DNA of 64,000 bases from Brasenia schreberi. Its lineage: Eukaryota > Streptophyta > Magnoliopsida > Nymphaeales > Cabombaceae. Within the stretch, counting starts at the first letter, position 1. Each line of letters begins with the position of its first letter. The stretch spans positions 2,751,001 to 2,815,000 of the forward strand of contig JAYKKT010000056.1 of the NCBI GenBank assembly GCA_036023115.1, in the 5' to 3' direction. Positions 38,001 through 50,600 of this stretch are shown in pieces. A program made the translations under genes and the position numbers. The notes below the pieces were generated by a model. That model saw only the letters and a list, made by a program, of their open reading frames with translations, searched no databases and was not told where the DNA came from.

Positions 38001-41000
38001 TTTCGTCGCAGACTTTCTTGCACCGGCGCGCAAGGGTCAGTTTGTATGCTTTAGGAAAACTCGATTTTACAAAAACATGACTTTTGAAAACTTGAAAGTG
38101 TTTTATCGATTGGTTTTGTCAAATTTTCAACTTTTATACATGGAATCTATGCGCTCCTATGTCTCTCGGGTTTTAGCCAATTTTGGCGTGTAGTCGTGTG
38201 CATCCAGTGCTTGATTTCGGGCAAGTTCTACACGATTTGATCAATGTGGTTCGATGCAAGTATGCTCCCTATCTCGAGTGTGGCAGATATGTAATGCAAA
38301 CTCACACAACTTGAAGGGAAAACCCGAATTTAAAGACATAGCAGAAGGGAAATAGCAGAAAGGAAAATATGGCTATATCTTAGATGCAGAAAGAAAGTAT
38401 ATTGCTATATCTTAAGAGCGAGAAGGCTCAATGTGAGTGAGTGCTTTGAGTGTATAAATTGAAAGGCAACTCACACCACTTGAACCTTAAAAACCCAGCT
38501 GAAGGGGAAATACGTATATATATGTAAGAGCGGAAAGGCTCAATGTGAGTGAGTGCTTTGAGTGTATAAAATGAAAGACAACTCACACGACTTAACCTTA
38601 AAACCCAGCTGAATGTATATAAATAGCGCTATATCCTATGGGCTGTTGAGGCCCGTTTTGTGTGTGAAGGTGTGCAAATAAGAGCGGAAAGGCTCGAGTG
38701 TATGTGTGTGATTCGTGTTTCAAGCCATAATATTACATCTCGGGGGGAGACTACGCTCCATTATTATAACCCCGTATCTAATTGAATTAAGTTTAAAGCA
38801 ATGTAAGAGAGTCAAGTTTGAGCACTTACACATCGCCTGCTCGGGCTTTTCTTTATTAGTGGGATCCGATATAACCGATGGATGGTCCTCTCGCTACGAA
38901 CCGATCCGATGCGTGGAGTTTTTGGTGGGATTCGATCGAGCCTAAGGCGAGATGTAGGGGATCTAAGGTGAGGGGCTTTGGTAGGTTTTGGGTCTAGGTC
39001 CTAAGGCAATGGACGACTAGCTAGGGTTCGAGTTTGGTGAGGGTCCTAGTGTGGATTTAGGAAGGGTCTTAAGGAAAAGCTCGGCCAAGTGGTGGCCGAG
39101 CTGGTTTGAGGTTTTCTTGGAATTAGTCCTAGGGTGAGTCCTAAAGGAAGGGCTCGGCCAAGGGTGGCCAAGCTGGTCAAGACTTAGGGTTAGTCTAGGT
39201 TAGGACTTAGGGTGAAAATGCTAAAGGGAATGGCTCGGCCAAGGGTGGCCGAGCTGATCAACTTGGGTTTTAGTTTAGGTGGGATTTGGGATGAAATGGC
39301 TAAGGGGAATGGCTCGGCCAAGGGTGGTCGAGTTGATCAACTTGGGTTTAGTTTAGGTTGGGGCTTTGGGATGAAATGGCTAAGGGGAATGACTCGGCCA
39401 AGGGTGGCCGAGTTGATCAACTTGGGTTTAGTTTAGGTTGGGGCTTTGGGGGACCCAATAGGACAGACCTAGGGTGAGCTCGGCCAGCTATTGGCCGAGC
39501 TTGGTATGAGCTTCGGTGGGGACGGACTTGGGTGAAACTAGAGCAGTTTTTTTTTTAGTGAAGTTCGGCCAGCTTCTTGGCTGGACTTTGCTAGATTTCC
39601 AAAAGGTGGTATTGGGTGGTTTAGAGAGGCAAAGGGAAGAGCGGTGTAGGTGGGTTCGAGGGACTCACCTTGGCCACGGTTTGGGTGATCTCCACGCACC
39701 TTCTCTTCACATCAAGCGGACCATCCATGGCTGTCGGATCCACATGAGTTGTAGCACTAAGCCTTGGCGTGAAATGAATTTGCAGCCCACAAGAACAAAC
39801 CCACAATTTCAGCCTATCATGGAAAGGCCAAGTCAAGTCACTTTCCTTGACTTGCTTTTCTTCTCTCTCTCTCTCTCTCCAACCCAAGCAAAGGCGTGAA
39901 AAAAAAATTGCAGCCCTCTTCAAGCCAGCCCCTCACGTCCTTTTATAGGCCTCTTATGTGGATATGGATCCTGATTTCTGAAATCCGAATCCAATCCAAG
40001 TCTTGTTTGGATCCGGATCTTGGATCTGGATATTTGGATCGAGATTCGATCCAAATTTTCTTCTTCTTCTCTCCTTCTTGGTGTTTTGAGTCGAACGCTT
40101 CGTGCGGGCCTTGAGTTTATCAACGATCCGTCTTAAGCGGGGGTTTTCCCCATTTCATCGTCCGAGCTCCTCTTCGCCTTTCCGGACTCTTTTTCAACTG
40201 ATTTTTATTGTTTTTGACTTGGATTGTTCGTGATTTCACGGGCACTGTTGGCTGGGCCTCCGATGCTTCCGGCTTGAAGTCCATTTGCGGCCTGGGCTCC
40301 TCTTTTGTCTTCGAATTTGGCCTTTCATCGGGCTGGGCCTGCTCTTTGAATTTTCTGAATTTCTGTTACAACTGCTTTGGGCCAGGTTTTACCTATTCAT
40401 CTGGGCTTTTGCAAAAATAGGACTTGCGTCCATTTTCATGAATGTATGTTTCGACAGGGTTGTAAAACGGAGGTTTTAAAGTATTTGAGTTCCTAGGTTT
40501 TCGAAAATTTCAATTTTGGCTTTCTGAGCTCATTTTCGAACCAGGCATTTGTTTTTTGCAAAATTTTTGGAATTTGGGGTGTTTACAGCTATCTCAAATC
40601 AACTTCAGAAATGGGTTTACTTTATTCAAAGTCATCAAATTTGGATATTGAACTTTATTTTGATGCTGACTGGGCTGGTTCTTGTGATGACAAGAAGTCA
40701 ACTACGGGCTATGTTACTTTACTTGGGGGTAATATTATATCTTGGAAGAATAAAAAGCAGACAGTGGTTGCAAGATCTACTGCAGAAGCTGAATATAGAG
40801 CTATAGCACAAGCTATGTGTGAAGGAAAATAGATATCATCATTGATTAGTGAATTGGGTTATTCACTTAACCATCCTATACCTCTATATTGTGATAGCAG
40901 TGCAACAATTCATATGGCATCTAATCCAGTATATCATGAAAGGACCAAACATATAGAAATTGACTGCCACTTCATCTGGGAGAAGATATCTAATAAAGAA

Positions 41001-44000
41001 TTCCAACTGGAGTATGTTCATTCTATTAAACAGACGGCTGATTTCTTAACTAAAGCTACTACCAGCAAACTCTTAAAAGAGACATTATCCAAGTTGGGTG
41101 TCATCAACATTTTGCACCCAACTTGAGGGGGAGTGTTAAGGAAGGTCATGCAGTGTAATAACCTGGGTCGTGTAAATACTTATGCATGTCCCGTGCTATT
41201 TTTAAGTCTTATGTCTTTTTAGATATAGATAATACTTATTAGGGGTAGATTAGGAAATTAAATTAGAACAGGGTATTAATAGTTAATTAGGGTTTAGTTA
41301 GTGAATTAAAGAGAGAGAGAGTGGCGGCAGCAAGAAAGGGCCGTGTGTCTTCTTGTATTGGAGTTACATAGCAATAAGAGGGGAAAGGAGCAGCTAAAGG
41401 GAGGTTGTTGGCCTCCAACGGCTAGTTGATGTACTGGCCACAGGCCCTAGTTGTCTGGGCTAGTGTAACCCAAACATGGGCCCTAATGGCCCGTGTACCT
41501 ATTACATTTAATACCCTCCCTCAAACTTATGGTGTATATACCGAAAGTTTTGTTAAGTGTAATAGGTACGGGCCACTAGGGCCCGTGTTTGAAGCTGGAC
41601 TGGCCCAGGCCACCAGGGCCTGGGGGGCCAGTCCAACTAGCCGTTGGAGGTAGCTGGCCTCTAATAGTTAGTTGAATAGCCGTTGGGCTGCTGTGCAGTC
41701 TGCTATACAGCAGCCAGCTTCTTGCTTCTTGTTTTCTTTCATTTCTTCTTAATACTAAAAAACCTTGTAATGTCTATAAATAAGACACCACTTTTGTGTA
41801 TGCTTCCGCTCTTGTTAGTCATTGTTAAAGATAGACATTCGTGAGTGAATGTCATTTGACTCTTGGCGACTTGGTGATATTGATTCGTGCTACATCAACC
41901 TTTGATCATCGACAATTATTAACATGGTATCAGAGCTTCGGATCGAAGAAAACGAGTGTATCGGGAAGCGTGCCAAAAGTGCAAAAATTGAAGATTTGCA
42001 TCAAACTTGAGGTTAGTCCCAAATATTCATTTTTTGCACAAATGGAAGGCAAAAATGAGTCCTTTAGATGTATTCTAGACCCAAAAAACTATCAAAGTTG
42101 GGCTAGAACAATGAAAAAATATTTCTTGTTAAAAGATTTTTGGGATTACATTGATGGGACTATAAAAGAACCAATTTTGGACATTGATGACTTAGATGAT
42201 GATGAAATCATCAAAGCACATGAGAAATTCAAAACCGACTTGAAATTATTTGAAAAAATGAATGCAAAAATCACATTGATCATTTGTCAAAATGTGGATG
42301 AAAAACTTAGAAATCGGATTAATGCTTTTGAAAATGCATTCGAAACGTGTGAATATTTGAAAAAGCTTCGTTCTCAAGATAATTTTGTCTTTCAAATTGA
42401 TCTTATGGAAAGAATGATTATGCTCAAACAGGGGAACCTAAGCATTAGGGATTATCACAATGAATTTTCGGAACTTTTGACTCAATTAAGGAGTTTTGAC
42501 AAATTTGGAAAACTTCACAAATTAGACTAATTTCAAGAATTTTTAGAAAATCAATATTTTTTCTTGTTTATTCGCGGTTTAAGAGACGAATTTGAAAACA
42601 TTAGATCAAGCCTTATACATAGGAAACCTAGACCTAGAGGAGACACCTTTCTTGCCGATCTTGTTATGGAAGAAACAAGATTGAAAAACATGCATGTTGC
42701 CAAAGAAGTCGTACTTGTCGCATCAGGACCCGGAGCAAATTTGAAGACTTACAAGCCTCCACATGCGAAGAACAATGATGGCACATTCAAGAAGCCCACG
42801 GGACCATGGCCTAACAAGGATACAATTTGCCATTATTGCAAGGAAAGTGGACACATTAAAACCACTTGTCCTCTACTTCGGAAAATAGGTGGAAACGTGG
42901 GAGCCGTGAAAGAATGAGGTATCGTACCCAACAACATAAAAGCGTATATAGAAGAAATTTTTAAAGAAAAAGCAAGCATCTCCGGAAATGCTCTATCTAC
43001 TTCGCAAGGTATGTCTTGGTTTTTAGATTTCGGTGCATCTTTTCATATGACACATAGTGAAGATTCTTTGGTTAATTCTTGTGAAACCATTGGAAAGCAT
43101 GTGTTTACGGCCAATGGAACAAAACTCGAAAAAAAAAAATTAGGAAACCTTGAAAAACAAGACTTTAAAATTCAAAATGTAAGTTTCATACCTAAACTAA
43201 ATTTAAATCTACTCTCAGTTGCTCAAATATGTGATAACAATTGTAGTCACTTTCTCATCCAAACATTGTGTGGTGCAGGATCACCTATCGAAGAAGGTGA
43301 TTGGTCAAGGCCATAGAGAAAGTGGACTATACAAAATGGACTATCTTGTTATGCCAAATTCGGGTTTTTGTAACATAACCCAAGATGCTACGCTATGGCA
43401 TAAAAGACTTAGACACTTGGACTCTCAAAAATTGTGTAACATTCCTTTGATGAAAAGCATTAGAGAGAAAAATTTTGAATGTAAAGATTGTCTTTTTGGA
43501 AAAATGCATCATCTTTCATTTGGAGAAAGAAACTATGTACCAAAGAACGCTTTTGATTTAATACATTCTGATGTTTGGGGCCCCGCGCCCATTGTTTCTA
43601 AAGGAGGATTGCAATACTATGTGATTTTTGTGGATGATTTTACTCGATTTACATGGATATATCTCTTAAAACACAAATCCGAGGTATTTCAAAAATTTGT
43701 AGTATTTTGTAATATGATCAAAAACCAATTTGGAGCAATCATTAAAATCTTTAGATTCGATTCGGGAGGAGAGTACATGTCTAATGAATTTCAGAAATTT
43801 ATTGAAACTAATAGTATTATTCACCAAAAATCATGCACTAAAACACCTCAACAAAATGGGCTAGCGGAACGAAAACATAGACATATCATTGAAACTTGTA
43901 GAACTATGTTAATTGCTAGTAAGGTTCCTAAATTCTTATGGGCCGAAACTACTCTTACCGCCATATATCTTATAAATAGAATGCCTTCATCTAACCTTGA

Positions 44001-47000
44001 GAACACTTCACCTTTCGAAAAATTGTATAACATCCTTCCATATTATGAAAGACTTAGGATTTTTTGATGTAGATGTTTTGTGTATACAGATAAGAATGAT
44101 AAATTGTCACCTAGAGCTATTGAATGTGTCTTCCTTGGTTATGAAATTGACAAAAAGGGGTATAGGTGTTTTGATCCTATAGAAGACAAATTGTATGTGT
44201 CCAAGGATGTAAAATTCTTTGAACATGACATGTATTATGAGTCCAAATCCTTGGAAAATTCGGAACCTTTTATTCCCCAAGAAGTTTTTGAGCTAGAAGA
44301 AGATAACGATTGTGACTCAGTAGATCATCAAAACATTCAAGAAGATCATATTGACAACAATGATATTTCACACACCACTGTTGATACTCGGTCAATTGTT
44401 GAACCCTACCCCTCACATTATACAAGACGACCCAGAATAACCCATGAAACCCACACGAAACATAGTATTCCAAGCCTAGAACCCAGGGTTTCTAGACCAC
44501 CTCAGCGATTTGTGTCGTATGAATCATTTGAACCACAACGAAGAAATTTGATTGCCACCCTTCGTCAAGTTAAGGAACCTAGGTTCTATCATCAAGCTAA
44601 AGGTATTCCGGAATGGGAAGATGCTATGAAAGATGAACTCAACGTCCTAGATAAGGCTCAGACATGGATAGTTGCACCCCTGCCTAAAGATAAGAAAGTC
44701 ATTAGATATCGATGGGTATATAAAATCAAAACTCACAGCAATGGTCACATTGAGAGATACAAGGCTAGACTAGTTGCTAAAGGTTATGCCCAAGAATATG
44801 GAATTGACTATGATGAAACCTTTGCCCCCGTAGCTAGAATGACCACAATTAGAATTCTCATCACCATTAGTGTTATCAAGCAATGGAATATATACCAATT
44901 TGATGTCAAGAATGCCTTTTTAAACGGTTATTTGAATGAAGAAGTCTTCATGAGTCCTCCTCCTGGTATCACTCTCCCTCCTGGTCATGCCCTTAAATTA
45001 CGAAAAGCCTTGTACGGTCTGAAACAAGCTCCAAAAGCTTGGTTTAATCGATTTGAAAAATTCATGCATTCGCATAATTTTGTGACTTGCTATACTAATA
45101 CTGCATTGTTTATACGAAAAACACAATCTGGTATTGTTATCTTGCTTTTGTATATGGATGACATGATCATCACAGGAAGTGATGAAGTGGGAATTGCTGA
45201 AGTTAAATTTAATCTGCATCACGAATTTGATATGAAAGATTTGGGCTTGCTAAATTACTTTTTGGGTATTGAGATAACCAAAAATAGTTGTGGATACTTT
45301 ATGTCTCAAACCAAGTTTGCTATCGATATTGTTGAAAGATCCGATATTACATATACTAAGGTTGTTGACACACCCGAAATCCTAGGCACCAAAATGTGTG
45401 TCACTGATGGTGAGAAATTAGAAGACCCCACCCCTTACCGACAACTCATAGGTGCACTCACTTATCTCACCGTTACTAGACCTGACATTTCTCATGCAGT
45501 GCACATAGCCAGTCAATTTCAACAGGCCCCTACCTCTGTTCATATGAGTGTTATCTTGCGGATTATTCGCTATATTAGAAACACTGCCCACAAGGGGGTC
45601 CTCTTAACTTCCTCTTCATCATCTTTTGGTTTATCTATCTATACGGATACTGATTGGGGTAGAGATGTCAACAATAGACACTCTACGACTGGTTTTTGTG
45701 TGTTTTTAGGTGAATCTCTTGTTTCCTTGAAGTGCAAAAAGCAACAGAAGGTGTCCCTCTCATCCACAGAAGCCGAGTATCGAGCCATGGCTACAACTGC
45801 GATGGAGATTTCTTGGATCACAACCCTTCCAGCAGACATGGGAGTCCATGTCAAACACCCCACCATCATGTATTGTGACAACAAAAGCATCATGTACATT
45901 GCCTCCAACAACACTTTTCATGAGAGGACCAAGCACATCGAGATGGACTGCCACTTTGTTCGAGAAGAGTGTCTAAATAAGATCTCCCTTCATTATGTTA
46001 CATATGAGATGCAACTCGCAGACTTCTTCACTAAATCTCTTTCAGCTACTCGGTTTCAGTTTCTGCTAGCCAAACTTTCTGTGTATACCCCGTAAAGTTT
46101 GAAGGGAGGGGGTATTAAGTGTAATAGGTACGGGCCACTAGGGCCCGTGTTTGAAGATGGACTGGCCCAGGCCACAAGGGCCTGGGGGGCCAGTCCAACT
46201 AACCGTTGGAGGCAGCTGGCCTCCAACAGCTAGTTGAATAGCCGTTGGGCTGCTGTGCAGTCCTGTGCACAGCAGCCAGCGGACTGCACAGCAGCCAACT
46301 TCTTGCTTCTTGTTTTCTTTCATTTCTTCTTAACACTCAAAAACCTTGTAATGTCTATAAATAAGACACCACTTCATGAATAAGATTTATGCAGTCTTGC
46401 ACTGCTTCTTGATTGGTTTTGTGTATGCTTTCGCTCTTGTTAGTCATTCTTAAAGATAGATATTCGTGAGTGAATGTCATTTGACTCTTGGCGACTTGGT
46501 GATATTGATTCGTGCTACATCAACCTTTGATCATCGACAATTATTTACAAGTTTGTCCAACAAAAAATGAAAACGAGTGTCCGAGAGAGGTTTGGTGAAG
46601 AAATTATCTAGTTGCATCTCTCATGTAACATAACACAAAGTTATCTTCTTTTGGAAGCATTCTTCATGAAGAAAATGACAATCCATCTTAATATGCTTTG
46701 TCCGTTCGTGGAAGGTGTTGTTGGAGGCAATGTACATGACGCTTTTATTATCACAATATATAGTGGCAGGTTGTTGAAAAGTAACACCCATATCGTAGAG
46801 AAGCGATTCACCTAAAAAATATAAAAACCAGTCGTAGAATGTCTATTATTGACCTCTCCACCCCAATAAGCATCAGTATAGACAAATAAATCAAAAGATG
46901 AGAAAAAAGTTAAGAGGATCCCGTTAATTTTAGTAATTTTCACATATCTAATATTTCTTATAACAACACTCATATGAATAGTGGTGGGTGCTTGCTAAAA

Positions 47001-47614
47001 TTGACTAGTTGTATGCACCGCATGAGAAATATGAGGACGAGTAACAGTAAGATAGATAAGAGCACCTATGAGTTGTCTATAGGGAGTAGGGTCTTGTAAT
47101 TTTTTGCCTACTTGTTTATATTGAGCTGAAATGTGGGTAGGTCGATATTCTTCTTCAAGAGCTTAGAAACATAGCAAGAGTTTTTTTAATATGTTCTATG
47201 CATCGATAAAAGTAGAGGCGGCAATTTTAGATTCTATTACCTGATAGCCCTCGTGCATTCATAAAAATAAGGATCGCAATTTTAAGAAGTACTTGTCTAC
47301 CCTGACCTGAGAAAATCGATGTCCAGGTTGGGGCATTGCACACTCCTATTTGGTCCGAGTAACCTTGAAGAGACCTGACAAAAAGAGGGGTCTGGTTAGA
47401 GACTGTTTGAACACTGGACTTGAACTTAGACATGAAAATAAATCTTACAAATCTTGAAGTTAAAACTCTGTTGAAATGATAACTCTAGGTGGTCAGTTGT
47501 GGTATGGTTTATCAACTATAGAGGGGTTGATTTTGTAGTTCTACATATTCTGCTCTAAGAAAACCTAGAAGAGTTTGCGCTGCAGTTTGCCTCCTCTCCT
47601 TGGTTATGGTTAGT

Positions 47615-47647
<33 letters not shown>

Positions 47648-50600
47648 CTTGGTAAGGTGGTTGAACCAACAACTCCCGTATAACAACTTTGTTCATGAGT
47701 TGGGCGTGTGAATTCATCTACTAGTCCTATCCTTTCTTGAAGAGAGGAGCTAGCTTTAGTTAATGACCATGGAACCCCATGAGTATCTTTGCCTCAAAGT
47801 TTAGATCAGGTGGCTCCAATGGCAACCCTCTTGTAGATGGGTTTTGCGAATCATAAATGAAATGCAGTTAATAAATCACTTTAGTGGTATTTCTCCAAAT
47901 TCGTTGTAGCTTCTTAACTACATTGGAGTTTTCCACCCAAAGTTTGCGTCTCAATATATCCAGAATGAGAACCATGCCTAGGCTGAACTGGACGCATGAC
48001 TAAGCACTGTAACTATGGTTATTAATTTTGATAAATTTATCTTCAGACTATCCAAGAATTGTCTGTCAAGAAGAAAGCCTGTGGTAAACGGAGAATTTCA
48101 TAAGATAACTTGATACCTTCTTAAGCTAGCCCGTGTCAAACAAAAGAAAATGGCAAAACATCCATTTACTATACGATTTTATCATAAGTTGAGATTCATT
48201 TTTTATCTTATACGAAAGAAAATAGTGAAACACTTGCAAGAAATATGATAAGATAACTTGATACTTGATAGATTCTAAGGAGTAAGGATTGGCCATGGCA
48301 AACAAAAGAAATAGCAAAAGCTTCATTTCTATAGGAGTTTATCATAAGTGTTGGTTTATTTTTTTGACCTAATATTAAATATAATACAAAACATATCCAG
48401 CAACCCTTGTTCTGTTTTTGTCCAAAAGGTGGTGAACCTTAGAGTTTGTCAGGTTGACTCTGGTTGACATATTGTACAGGTATGATTTACATTATATGAG
48501 TTTATGACAATAATGACTTGCCTAAAATAGAGCCAATTCTGAGGAAACAAATATGTATCTGATAATCAATTCTGCACTAATAATGAGAATAAAAGAATAA
48601 ATTTGTATAATAAAGAAAAATAAATCTATACAATAAAGAAAATAAATACGTACGATAAAGTCCAACACTCCCCCTCAAAATTTGGTGAATGGATATCTAT
48701 CATTCCCCGACTTGCGATAAGATGTGAAAGTGCTGTAGGTAATCTCTTAGTTAACACATCTACCAGCGTGTCTCGAAGGAACGTATCTTGTGGCTATGAG
48801 CCAGTATCCAATTTTTTCCTTGATAAAAATGGCATAGGTCTATCTTTCCATGAGTTTTGTCTAGCTCATATTGAGAGAGGCGGATTATGAACAGTAGCTA
48901 ATGGCTGATTTGATTATCACAAATAAGATTCATAGGTCTGTTCCCCCGCAAAACTTTATTCTCAAGTCATCTAGTAGTTGATCTTCGGCCGTATGAGTTC
49001 GCAAACTAGTAAAATGCCATAGCTCGAAACTCGGCTTACTCCGCTTCGACCGTGCCTTACGCGACAACACTACGCTTCTTACTTCTCCATGTTGGCTAGG
49101 GGCCCACCTGACAACATACATAATAACACTGGTTGATCGTCCCCCCTCTGTCAGGCATACTTAGACCCAATCTGCATCGATGTCGGCTTGTCAGTATCGG
49201 TATGACTTATTCTCGACGAGGTTCTCACTCCCAGTTTTTAAATAGTAGTCCTCTATCCCGAGAGGGCGTGGTTTACTGCGATCCCAAAGGGTCGATCCAC
49301 GGCGGAGTTAAGCATGTGTCTCTCGACTCGGATCATGTGATGAATTGACTAACATGTGCGGCCCCGGCCTTATGCTAGATCAAGTGAGTATGTACGGTAT
49401 ATTGACTTCCACAACTAGCCTTACGATACCTTTCTAGATTTATCTACCTTGGGACTCTCTTCACGATCGCATAAGTTCTAGCGATGTGATTACACTCCAA
49501 TAGGGTGTCAACCGGTTAGCTTACACCCAGTTTATCATTTTCCAGTTTCCTTGAAATGTCTAAGAACATATACTTCAACTTTGTGAGATATGAGCAACAT
49601 ACCTTGCTTTAAGAAGGCAACTGCCAATTCAAGGTAGTACTTTAACCATCCCAGATCTTTTGTTTGGAAATGTTCAGTGACTAAGTGCTCACTTTGCGAG
49701 TGATGCTTCTCAACTAAGTCATCACACTGATAATAATAATGTCATCAACATACACAAGATAAAGCAGTGAGTTTACGCTTCTTGTGAATGTTTAAAACCT
49801 GTGTGATCGCACTTGACTTTAATACTGTATGCCAAGCGCCATGCCACCATTGTTTTGGTAAATCTTCCAAACCAAGCTCGAGAGTGGCACCTTTAACCCG
49901 TATAAAGCCTTATTTAACCTGCACATATTGTTCCTTCCATTAACGGGTGGAGTCATAGCAGCAGGCCCGGAGGAATGCTCCATATAAACTTTCTCCTCTA
50001 AGTCTCCATGAAGAATGAATGCATTTTTAACATCAGTGATGGTGCAATTCCCGACCTAAGGTGAGCGGCAAGAGGCAGAGTAAGATAAACTTACGGTATT
50101 CATCTTTAGCGGTTCTTTGGACGCAAATGTCTCGCTCATAGTCAATTCCATAAAGTACGAGTGTATCCTTTGGCCACTAAGCTTTTGCCTTATCTTAGGT
50201 CCCCAGTGTACCATACGGGACCGATATTTCAATAATATATCCAGCGGCACCCAGTGGTAGATTTTGATCACTAGGCCTTTCAAACAATCTGTCCAAGTGT
50301 TCCATTCCTTTCTCAATGCACTGCATCTCTCCTCATTCATGGCTTGAATCAGTTCTTATCCTTCAATGCTTCTTATGTCTTGATGTTGGGATTTGGAACG
50401 GAAGAATCTAGGGATGAAATGAAACTGCAGTGATCTTTGCAAGGAAAGAGAGCCTTTTGGAAGAAACGAATTGAGAAAATAGGAGTACTGGATTGGGTAC
50501 ACGACCTTTTTCCACTTTCTCTTAATGCAATGGAAGTAAGTGTTTGGGTTAGGATTACAATTATCCAAAGGAATATAGGTAAGTATTCAACGGAGGTGCG

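Larger units (their letters stand above)
37839..40587. mobile_element. Solo LTR, 2,749 bp, of an unidentified LTR retrotransposon
   Basis: It runs TGTAGACACG to GTGTTTACA and is flanked by identical GCTAT (37834-37838 and 40588-40592). Removing it and one GCTAT restores the RNase H of copia F. There is no gag or pol coding. The interior has two tandem-repeat blocks, a CT tract and GC-rich parts. The length and TGTAGACAC start suggest a large Ty3/gypsy-type LTR, but the family cannot be named from the sequence. Confidence 0.85.
33191..41359 (+). mobile_element. Ty1/copia element F inside the LTR of copia E
   Basis: It has LTR 33191-33500, primer-binding site TGGTATCAGAGC at 33504, gag, protease, integrase, reverse transcriptase and RNase H, a polypurine tract ending at 41133, and a truncated LTR 41134-41359. 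GGAGT is present on both sides (33186-33190 and 41360-41364). It belongs to a lineage different from copias A-E: its gag opens [12 protein letters not shown] and lacks the [17 protein letters not shown] start. A 2,749-bp solo LTR interrupts its RNase H. Confidence 0.87.
41551..46549 (+). mobile_element. Ty1/copia element D, youngest and most complete
   Basis: 5.0 kb with perfect AGTTT duplications (41546-41550 and 46550-46554), inserted in the RNase H end of copia E. It has LTRs 41551-41924 and 46113-46549, a primer-binding site at 41925, one gag-pol frame and a polypurine tract (46094-46112). Only three stops and one frameshift are evident, so it was recently competent. It is a close sister of copia C. 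Confidence 0.92.
33020..47180 (-). mobile_element. Copia element E, minus strand, host to two further elements
   Basis: Its left LTR (33020-33190 plus 41365-41513) is split by copia F. Its body (41514-41550 plus 46555-47180) is split by copia D. Joining the outer pieces restores an LTR like that of copia A, then a polypurine tract, RNase H and the end of reverse transcriptase. The rest of the element and the right LTR are missing after about 47180. Confidence 0.8.

Noticed and set aside
39212..40479. Open frames with repeated [24 protein letters not shown] units and hydrophobic segments
   Set aside because: They read through the hairpin repeat array and GC-rich part of the solo LTR. The repetition is at the DNA level and no frame is favoured.
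46138..46323. Minus-strand 61-codon frame and similar frames in LTRs
   Set aside because: LTR U3 sequence of copia D read backwards. It recurs only because the LTR is repeated.
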